A DNA stretch of 64,000 nt, taken from assembly GCA_030849075.1 (NCBI GenBank), contig JASAOO010003565.1, forward strand, positions 124,001-188,000. Reading direction: 5' to 3'. The translations under genes were made by a program, and so were the position numbers. The stretch is from Zelonia costaricensis (lineage: Eukaryota > Euglenozoa > Kinetoplastea > Trypanosomatida > Trypanosomatidae). The notes under the pieces were generated by a model. It had not been told where the DNA came from and did not search any database. It saw nothing but the letters and a program-made list of their open reading frames with translations. Each line of letters starts with the position of its first letter. Positions within the stretch are counted from its first letter, which is position 1. Positions 20,343 to 29,600 of this stretch are shown here, piece after piece.

Positions 20343-23300
20343 CAAAAGGCGGCGGTGTGCAGGTGTGAGTTGAAGAAAGTGGGTGAGGGTGAGAGATGAA
20401 ACGCAACCAAGAAACAGGTGCAAAGGGGAGTGCAGCGGAGCGTGTGAAGAGAATTGAAAGCGACGTGTCAGCATCCGGCAGGGGAAGGTAGAGGTAGGCC
20501 TCGGCAGAGAGACTTGCTAGCGTGATTGAGGTACGGCAGGACGTACCGGCGCAGGAGCACAACAGCCACCTCGTCTTCTTTTTGGGGGACGCGGAAGCCC
20601 TGAGTTCAAAGTGTCGCAGCAAGGGAGCAGTGCTACTACCCTTGGCCGTTTCTCTCTCTCCAGACACCGACTGTGCGCCCCACACCCGCGGCAACACACG
20701 ACCGCCAATCAGCGCCAACGCACCGTCACCTCTGCATCCACCAGCAACCATCGTTGCGATTTAGCCGTGAACGCTTTTTCTCTCTTTCTGTGCGTGTACT
20801 CGTGTTCCTTTTCCTTTTTTTCTTTTGAGCTTGGGGGTGATGACACGGACCTAACCACAGTTCTCACTCGTCTGCACTTGGAGGCACGGGGAGGGAGGGG
20901 ATGAGTGAGAACGAGGGAAGAAGAAGAGCCAACAGACACGTCAGGACGGAGAAGAATGAGGCATGTCCATGCTACAGCGGCAGCGACCGAAGTCAGACGA
21001 AGGTCGCACGACGGAGAGGAACGAGGGCAGGTGGGCACACGATGAGCTCCCTTCTGCGCTTCTTCTTCTGATTGGTGCCGTTTGGAATTCTCCCACCTTT
21101 TTGAGGGTTTGCGTTTGCAGAAATTCGCATCCTTTTTTGAGTCTTTTTTTGTTTTCTTCGTCGCCATCATCGGTGTGCACGTGTGTGGGGAGAAGGGGGT
21201 GGGTGCCGCGTTTGCGCTGTATGTTCGCTTCTCTCAATGACTATGGCAGTATCCCAGTGGAGCTACGCCCCAGCGCTCAACGGCACCCACGACGTACGAC
21301 ATCCGACAAGGAAGGAAGCCCGTAAGAGGGAAAAAAAGTGAAGACTCACTTTGTGTTTGTAGGATTACTCAGTGCTTTTTTTTTTTGCCGCTGACCGACA
21401 GACTTAAAGATCAGCATAGGAAGGCACGCACTGGGAGGAAATAAAGGGAACAGTGGGGAGAAAAAAAACACAGAACAAAAAGTCGGGAAGTACCAAAGCA
21501 AGAGGAAAAAGAGCCACCGGCAAGGAGGGAGTGCTTTTCTTCGCCGTGTTGTTTTTCTTGATTGTTGCCTTCTTTGGCTTGTATTTCTTTTCTTTTCTCT
21601 TTCTCTCTTCTCCTTTTTTTCTTACCAAAGGCCTGAGACAAGAAAAAAAAAACGAAAAGGTAAGATGGGAGGTGGGGGCGGGGGGAAGAACACGGCAAGG
21701 GAAAAAAAAACGGGGGAAGAGAAAGCGAAGCAAAACACCGTTGTTCTCCTTGTTCTCCTTTGTTCCTTCTTTTTTTTTTTTTGCTTGTGTGTGTGTCTGT
21801 GACTGTGTGCTTGCTGGTATCCGGGAGGGACGAAGAGAAAAAGTGATAGCCACCAACAGCCGAACACAAAGAAAAAAATGTCGTGAAGCGCTGAGAGGGG
21901 CTGAGTAGGAGGGAGGGTGGGTGTAGTGGCTGGGGGGAGGGGATGGGGGGATGGGCAGAGGGATCCAGAGAAGCTGTGCGGGGGTCGGCGAGAGGGGGGA
22001 GTTCGCTTTGCTGTGACAGCGCTCAGCACAAGCGGACTCTCCCCACACTGCAGGCTAACCCTCACCACGCGCAAGTCTTCCTTTCTTCTTTCCTTTTCTT
22101 CGTCTCTGTTTGGCTTGCGTGTCTTTCTGCACAGCGACGTGGAAACTGTGTTCGTCCTCCGTTGTGTCACGCGCGGGCGCCTGCTCAAACTTACAGCCGG
22201 CAGCATCGCCACAACGAGAAACGGAAGCGGAGCGACAACACGGCGAGTGGCGCAGAGCAGGGAAAGAAGAGAAAAACACGGCAGAGGAGGGCGGAGGCAA
22301 AACGCTGAAGCCGGAGACGACCGCGCGGTGTCGCTCTTTTAGAATTAGCCAAGAGCGCACAGCCACGCGCTGTCGCCGACTCAGCGGCGTGCCAGCCACC
22401 TTCATTCACACTGCGTCTGCGCTTTCCAACCGTGACGCCGTGGTCTCCCTTTTTTCCCCCGTCACCCGTTGTGGCTGCCACGCGCTTCACTTCAGAAATC
22501 GGCATCAGGAGACGGCGCAGACAGGGGCGGGGCAGACACGAGAAGAAGAAAGGGAAGAGAAGAACGAGAAAAACAAAACGGTGGCTGTGTGTGCGTACAG
22601 CAGGGGGCGAGGACGAGGGAAGAAGAATGCCCGCCACTGTCGCGACAGGAGTCATCTGGTATTACACCATCGCGGTCTTCTCGACGCAAAAAAAAAAAGA
22701 GGGGGATAGGGAGCGGGTGCACGACGGCGAACCCGCCACCTAGCACCGACTCGAACTTAAACTGAGGAGAGGGGGAAAAGAAGGTGAAACTCTCGACGTG
22801 AAGTACCTGCCTCAGAGTTGAGGCCGTACTTCGCAGGTGTGACGGTGTGGCGAGGGTTCGTGAGCGAGGAAGAAGGGGGGAGGAAGAGGGACTGTGCTCG
22901 CACACAGAGGAGTGGGGCGAGAGCGCGGCAGAGGGAAGAGTGGGGAATAGCGAGAGAACGCCTTGGGGGAGCCGATCGAGAGAGGGGAACGATTTGGAAC
23001 GGCAGGCACGACGGCGGCGGCGGCAGCGGAGAGAGCCGGCAAAGACGACGACACGAAGCAAATCAAAAACGAGCACAGCGCCACCACGAGGTCGACTCAC
23101 AACCAGAGCAGGAGGAAGAGTAAGAGAACGCGGAGCACCCCTGCCGCTCCACACTGTCATCATCTCATCTCTTCTCTCCCTCGTGAGCTCGTTGTGTGAG
23201 GCGATCCTCGCTCACGCCTCGCGACGTCGCGGCCGGCCCATTTTCTTTTTTACTTTTCACTTGCCGTCCTCGCCGCTCCACCCGATGTCAACCAAACCGC

Positions 23301-23826
23301 GGGCTGCCCTTCACATCTCCGTAGCCCGTCAGCAGTCCTTCTCGCATTCGTCCTCACGCCGCAGCTCCGCGCCACACAACTTCCACACCTTCTCACAGCG
23401 CGTGTGACCTTGCGGTCGCACGCCGAAACACACACACACACACGTACGCTCTCCTTTGCGCTATTCCTGGTCATCCCGTTAAGGCACGAACATCACAGTC
23501 TTGGCGTTCGCGCAGACGTTTCATCGCTCCATTCGCTTCGTTTCCTTGTTCGTTCCGTCCTGTCTCTCTTCGCAGCGCCACAGCACCCCTCCCCCCGCCA
23601 CCCAACCTCTCACCCCTGCGCGTGTGTAGCATTCGTCGACCTTGACAGCAGCAGGAAGTGAGAGGGTGAGGAGGGGTCTGTCAAGCGCTTTTTTTTAATG
23701 ATCTTGAAGCTGCACTCCTTCTCCGTCTTTTTTTTTCTTTTCCTTACCTCCGCTCACGTGCCTCTTCAAGAAGGCGCAAAAAAAGAAGGGGCGAGGTGCG
23801 CGACCTGGGGAACAGGCGCAACGCAT

Positions 23827-24177
23827 CTAGTGGCGGTCCGGGCACTCGCGGGACAGGTGCTCGGTCGAGCCGCAGTTGTAGCACGCCTTCGGCTTGCGCT
23901 CGTTCGGGCAGTCGCGGCTCAGGTGGCCCGTGCCGCCGCAGTTGTAGCACGAGCGGGTGTCGGCGCCGGCCTTCGCCTCGTTCTGGCACTCGCGGGACAG
24001 GTGCTCGGTCGAGCCGCAGTTGTAGCACGACTTGGGCTTGCGCTCGCTGGGGCACTCGCGGCTCAGGTGGCCGGTCTCGCCGCAGTTGTAGCACGTGCGG
24101 GTGGCCGCGGCGCGCGGGCAGCTGCGGGACATGTGGCCGGCCTCACCACACTTGTAGCACGTGATAGCAGCGGACAT
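23827..24177 (-). CDS. UMSBP: Universal minicircle sequence binding protein, copy 2
   Basis: The 116-residue protein has the same five CCHC knuckles as copy 1, at residues 7-20, 29-42, 51-64, 77-90 and 99-112. It differs only at Glu41, Tyr52, Glu63 and Asn101. None of these is a zinc ligand: two are the Asp/Glu just before the final Cys of a knuckle, and two are the residue after the first Cys or the one before the second Cys. Coding sequence and the first bases of the 5' flank are nearly identical between copies, but the 3' flanks share no obvious similarity. This fits a tandem duplication kept alike in the coding part, with freedom for different mRNA regulation. Confidence 0.95.
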   Translation of the reverse strand: MSAAITCYKCGEAGHMSRSCPRAAATRTCYNCGETGHLSRECPSERKPKSCYNCGSTEHLSRECQNEAKAGADTRSCYNCGGTGHLSRDCPNERKPKACYNCGSTEHLSRECPDRH

Positions 24178-24238
24178 GATGCTGATGAAGGAGAAGAAGA
24201 CGGGGAGGAAAGAGAGGAAGGAGGGGAAAGCGGTTGGG
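24178..24238 (-). repeat. 5' flank shared with UMSBP copy 1
   Basis: This is the counterpart of 20171-20268. It is identical over the 31 bases next to the ATG, then 37 bases shorter before the shared GGGGAAAGCGGTTGGG block. Confidence 0.75.
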
Positions 24239-24335
24239 GTGAGAACGGGGGGGGAGACTCGGGGAAGCGCGAATAATCTGCGGTGTAGAAATCGATGCGG
24301 CAACGGTGGTGTGCAGATTAAAACACGTATGTGTT

Positions 24336-24352
24336 TGTGTGTGTGTGTGTGT
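24336..24352. repeat. (TG)n microsatellite upstream of UMSBP copy 2
   Basis: A short TG run in a position similar to the GT run upstream of copy 1. Confidence 0.85.
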
Positions 24353-25125
24353 TTACGGATGCGTAAAGCGTGTACAGCAGTCGTGCCAGTGTGGCAGTCG
24401 CGAAGAATTCAAGACGGTTGCAAAGCGAAAAAGGCAAAGGGTAGAGGCAAGGGGGGAAGTAGATGCATATATAGCGAATAAGAGGAAACAGGCATCCAGG
24501 CCGCAACGGGTGCTCGCCAGCCCGTGGCCGAGGGGGAGGGGGGGTTCAGAGAAGGGGAGAGGAGCCGTGGTGTACGCGTGAGAGGCGGAGCACCCGGGGT
24601 GCAGACCCTTGAAGAGGGAGCCCGCTTCACACATCTCACCTCAGTGCAAGCGGCAGGCCCGCCCTGGCGGCCAACACACCTGCATGCTCCCCGTACGCCC
24701 CTACTACACCGGCAGAACGGCGAGGGGGGCGTGCGGCTCGGCCAAAGCGTGCCAAGGCGCTTTTTTTTCGTAGGCAAGCAGCGACCTGCACAGAGCAGCG
24801 GGGGAGCTGCATGGCTGCAATAGAGCGCACCCGTCACCCCTCATGGACATGCCGGGCATGCATGTGCGGTGGCCAGTCCGCCCTCTCGTCTTTCCCCTGT
24901 TTTGTCGTGGGAGTTGGACACGTGGTGCTGTTGAGGTTGACAGAAGATACAAAAAAGAGGAGAAGGAACACAACAAGATCATTGGCAAAGCGAGCGAGAC
25001 ATGATCGAGGGTGACAACAACCGCGACCAAACAGAACAAACGGAAACCGCGTGTGCGCATCAAAGGCCGACCCAGCGCTCGGTCCTACGTTGCCACGCAC
25101 ACACAGACAGACCGCACAGACACAG

Positions 25126-25141
25126 ACACACACACACACAA
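25126..25141. repeat. (CA)n microsatellite
   Basis: CA dinucleotide run; a second shorter run follows at 25223-25235. Confidence 0.85.
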
Positions 25142-25547
25142 GCCAGCCGCAACTCAAAGCGAGTCCGGCAAACTTCACCGCAACGGTGACTACGAAACCC
25201 AACAAGCCTCACACAGACACAGACACACACACACATGTGCAGATGCACCCTGACCCTCACTCAAACTGTTCATGTGTGCCGCCATGGTCACCACAGCGTG
25301 TGGTGCGGACAACTCCATTGTGCGGCACTGACACGCACGCGAACGCGACAAAAAAAAATACACGCGCCACATGAAAACGATGCACACCCACCACGCAACT
25401 TCGCAGCGGGTGCCGCATTCTGTGTGCACGTGACCGTCCATCTTACGCCCAGCCGCAAGAGAGGAAGCCAAAACGAGGAGCCCAAGAACGTCCACGTCAC
25501 ACAATCGGAAGAGGAGAGCGCAGCAACGCATGCCTCCACAGACACGA

Positions 25548-25577
25548 ACACACACGCACACACACACACACACACAT
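25548..25577. repeat. (CA)n microsatellite
   Basis: CA run with one CG interruption. Confidence 0.85.
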
Positions 25578-25673
25578 GCGCACGCACGAGTCCCTCTCCC
25601 CTTCCACCTTGACTGTCACACGGCAACTACGATAACAACGCCAGCGCAGGACGTGCCCACGGGCCTCACACAT

Positions 25674-25675
<2 letters not shown>

Positions 25676-25705
<30 letters not shown>
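25676..25705. repeat. (CA)n microsatellite, longest in the cluster
   Basis: About 15 uninterrupted CA units. Confidence 0.9.
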
Positions 25706-25707
<2 letters not shown>

Positions 25708-26224
25708 CGGCGAACACAACAAAAGCGGCACGCCTGCGGTCATGAAAAGTAAGAGGCAAGGGGCAGACGAAAACTACAGGAAAGACGACGCGATCCATCA
25801 CCGAAGAAAACACAAAGAAAGAAGAAGGACAAACGCAGGAGGACAGCTTCACCGAGTCAGCTCACGTCTCTGAACGGGTGGCTTCGCTGCAGTCACACGC
25901 CGCAAAAGGTGCCTTCTCTCTCATCCATTATGCAGCTTGCGCTCTCGTACACCGTGCCGCCGTTGCGTTTTCTTGTGTTAGGTGCCGGCCGCGAAATACG
26001 CCTCTCTCCCCCCTCCCCCACGTGGCGTACGGGGGGAGGGGGGAGGGGGGCGAAGGGGATATAGAAGAGCAGCGAGCCGCCCAGCGCGGCAGTACACACC
26101 AATACGCGAGGACGGCGACTGTGCGAGCGAGAGAGGAAGGAAGGAGAGAAAGGAACGCGACGTGTACAGAGGTGTGTATATGAGTGAGCCGGTAGACGAA
26201 GAAGAAAGGGGGGAGCGACTACCG

Positions 26225-26270
26225 ACACACACACACACACGCGCGCGCGCACACGCCCGCACACACACCC
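26225..26270. repeat. (AC)n(GC)n(AC)n alternating purine-pyrimidine tract
   Basis: AC alternation runs into GC alternation and back. This is a sequence type able to adopt Z-DNA. Confidence 0.8.
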
Positions 26271-26630
26271 GAGACACGGACGAGCATGTCAGGGTAAACA
26301 CGAAAAACGCAAAGGGAGAGACAAAAAGAACACGTTCGAAAACGTTTTTTTCGATACAGGGAGTCCGTTCGCATCGCTCCACAAGTGACGAGAGGTAAGA
26401 GCGAGGAGGCAGCGTGATCAGGGGTCCGTCGGCGGCCACCTGCAGCGGAGGGGCGACGACACATCTGCGGGCGCGGATGCAAGTTTTGGGGTGGGCGGAC
26501 GAAGAGAACACGGAGCAGGGAGATGCACCGCTCGCATGCACGCACGGGCTCAAGCCTTCTACCCCCCATAGTACGAGCACGTGTGCGTGGGTGTGCGTGT
26601 GTTTGTTGGTGTGTCAGCGCGTGGCGGCTT

Positions 26631-29600
26631 CTAGAACGGACGGCCAGAGCCGAACTGCGGCGGTACGCCGAAGGTGGCCTGCACCTGTGGCGCGCCCATC
26701 GGCATCGGCATCGGCATCGGCATCGGCGCGGCCATGCCGTTCATCGGCATCCCGACGCCCTGCTCGATCATGAGCGGCATCGCGCCGGGGCCCTGCACCG
26801 GGCCGGCACGCCGCGCCGCATCCTTGGCGGCCGACTGCGCGTCCGTCATCGACTTCTCCATCTTGTCGATCTTGCTCGAGTAGTCCTGGATGACCTGGAT
26901 CATGTACGGCATCGCCATCTCGGTCCGCTGGTTCAGCCACGCCTTTTGCATGACCACGGCGGGCTTCAGTAGGTCGTAGCACGTGTACAGGCAGGCGGCA
27001 AAGCACTCCGGGTAGTCCTTGACGAAGAAGTCCAGCAGGCCCGTGACAAGCTCGCCGTCGGCGCTCTCGGCCGCCGTGTCGATGGCCTCCTCGTACAGCT
27101 TGTTTGTTTTGGCCACCGCGATGGCGTGGGCGTAGCGCTTGTTCATGCGGTGCAGCAGCAGCGCGATCTTGCGGAACTCGAACATCTCCATCTTCTCCAG
27201 CCGCGCCGACAGCTCCTCCGAGTCGTAGTTGTTGTACGCCTCGACGGAGTGGCGCAGTGCCTTGAAGTCCTCCTCCTCGATGTACAAGTCGTTGAGCGCT
27301 TCGTTCACCTTCTTGGCGTTCCGCTCCTGCGCGGCCTCGAGGTAGGTGCGCACCGCGTGGATCGGCGCCGTCTTCTTCACCTCGGCCATGACCCGCTCCG
27401 GGTCCACGCGCTTGAAGACGGAAGAGAGGAAGTCGTTGAGCTGCTCCGGGTGCGTCTTGAGGTAGAAGCTGATCGCCGTGTACACGACGTCGCTCGCGCC
27501 GAGGTGGCCAATGACGTCCTTGAAGATCTCGTTGTCGAAGGCGTCGCCGTGGTGCTGCATCATGGCGTTGGCCGCGGACAGCCAGTCCTCGTTGTTGATG
27601 TGCAGCAGGCGCAGCACGACCCAGTGGTGGTACTGCTCGCACACGGCGATCATCTTGTGCGTGTTGATCTTCTTCGGGTACATGTTCACGTGCTCCATCA
27701 GCTTCTCCGGGCGGTACTTGGCGAGCAGGACGCCCATCTCGGTGAAGATCGACATATGCGCGCCCTGGTGGCTGGCGGCGTTCTTGAGAACCGAGAAGAG
27801 CTCTTCCCAGAGGCCGCGGCTCTCGTAGCGGTTGCACATCCCACTCACCTCCTCCGCCTTGAGAACGACCGGGACGGCGCAGATGCCAGCCAGCTTCAGC
27901 TCGCCCGCCTCGATGCAGGCGAGGTTGACCTCCTTGTACGTCGTGATCGACTTCGCCTTGTTCGCCGCGTCGACGGCGGCGGACAAGTTGTTCAGCTTCA
28001 CCTCCGTCGACGCGAGGCGGGCGTAGTTGTTCGCCACCGAGTAGAGCACGCGCGCCGACTCGTACAGCTTGTCGTCGAAGCACTTGTCGGCGATGACGCC
28101 GATCTTGACGTTGTGCGTCTCCTTCAGGAACTCCTCCAGCTCGCCAAGCCGGCCCGTCTTCGCGAACGTGATGACGAGCGCCGTGTCGATCTTGTTGTCC
28201 TTCGCCCGCGAGTACTGCCGCGCCATCGTGAGGTACTTGATCAGGTCACCGTACTGGTTCGTGCGCTCCGCCGCGGCCGTCACCTCGGCCACGAAGTCGG
28301 GGTTCTTGGCCTTGATGAGGCACTCGATACCCTCGTGCACCTCGTCCTGCTTCACCTGGTACTCACCCAGCACCGACCACACGTCCGCCTGGTCCGTCTT
28401 CTGCGCAAACGCCCGGCCGCGCGAGACGTCGTTCATGTCGTGCAGCAGCACCGTCACCGCCTCCTTGTGCATGTTGTGCCGCGTGTACACGACGAACGCG
28501 ATCTCGTGCATGCCGGCGCCAGACGCGATGTGGGCAATGTCCTTCGCGTCGTAGTCCTCGAGTGTCGTCACGTACTCCATCACCTTGTCCTTGCGGGCCC
28601 GGACGGCGGACATGATGAGCAGGTTTTCGAGGAAGCGGTTCTTGCGGAAGCGGCCGTGGACGACGATCTGGTCCAGCAGCGACGTCAGCTCCTCCGTCAA
28701 GTTCGCGTTCATGAAAGCGCGCACCGTCGTGCTCACCTCCTCGCTCACCTCGCTCTCGGGCAGCGCCGTCTGCTGCACCGACTCGACGAGCTGCTGGCGG
28801 TGCGTCGAGTTCTGGCTCAGCACGCTGGCCCACAGGTCGAGGTTCTGCTCCCGCACGAGGTAGCGGGCGAGCTGCTTGTACATGCCGTTGCGGTGGCACA
28901 GCTCGATCAGCTCCTCGCTGCAGTGGCCGTGGCAGTAGGCGATGTACGCCAGGTTGGGGTCGCGCGTCTCGCAGTACTTGCCCACCACCTTGGCGTCGTA
29001 GTACTCGTTCTCGGACAGGAACTGCTCGGGGCTCTGGCCAATGTCCACATAGATCTTCGCCAGCGCGTTGTACAGCGCCGTGTCCGTCTTCTTCTCGCTG
29101 CGGCGGTCCTCGAGCCACTGCTTGATGAGGTGCAGCCGCCCCGCCTCCTCGGCGCACGCGACAAGCTCCTCGATGGGGCACATGGTGCCGACGGCGGAGA
29201 GCAGGTTCTGGATGAAGTCCTCGCTGACGTTGCACTCGATCAGGGCCTGCACAACCTGCGGCGTCTTGCCTGGACTGCGGCGCGTGACGAACTGCTCAAT
29301 GTAGCTCTCGTTGCCGGTGCCGACGAGGTAATGCACCATCTCGTTCACCATGTTGTGCTGGTCGCACACGTTGATGAAGGGCCACATGTCCGTGAGCTTC
29401 TTGTTCTTGAGGTAGTTCTTGGTGCGCTCGGCGTCGTAGCACGGGCTCTCGCGCGTCATGCGCTCGAGCTCCTGCATCTGGCCCATCTCGGCGGCGGCCT
29501 CGATGTAGCGGAAGTGCACCTCGGGGTCGCGCGTGTAGGGTACGACGGCGCCGAGGTAGTAGTAGAGCACGTCGTATAGGTTCTTCTCCAAGAAGATCTC

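Larger units (their letters stand above)
20171..23826. other. 3.7-kb gene desert between the two UMSBP genes
   Basis: No convincing gene. It is purine-biased on the + strand with T-runs (21375-21385, 21765-21780) and A-runs, and polypurine patches at 20880-20930 and 21890-21960. It should hold the copy 2 3' UTR and the copy 1 5' UTR. Confidence 0.6.
24178..26630. other. 2.5-kb intergenic region rich in CA microsatellites
   Basis: 3' UTR of clathrin heavy chain and 5' UTR of UMSBP copy 2. No gene seen. From 25080 to 26270 it has at least five CA/AC runs, one continuing into GC alternation. Confidence 0.65.

Noticed and set aside
25080..26270. Repeated short units suggesting a CRISPR-like array
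   Set aside because: They are simple CA dinucleotide microsatellites of varying length without unique spacers, in a eukaryotic genome.
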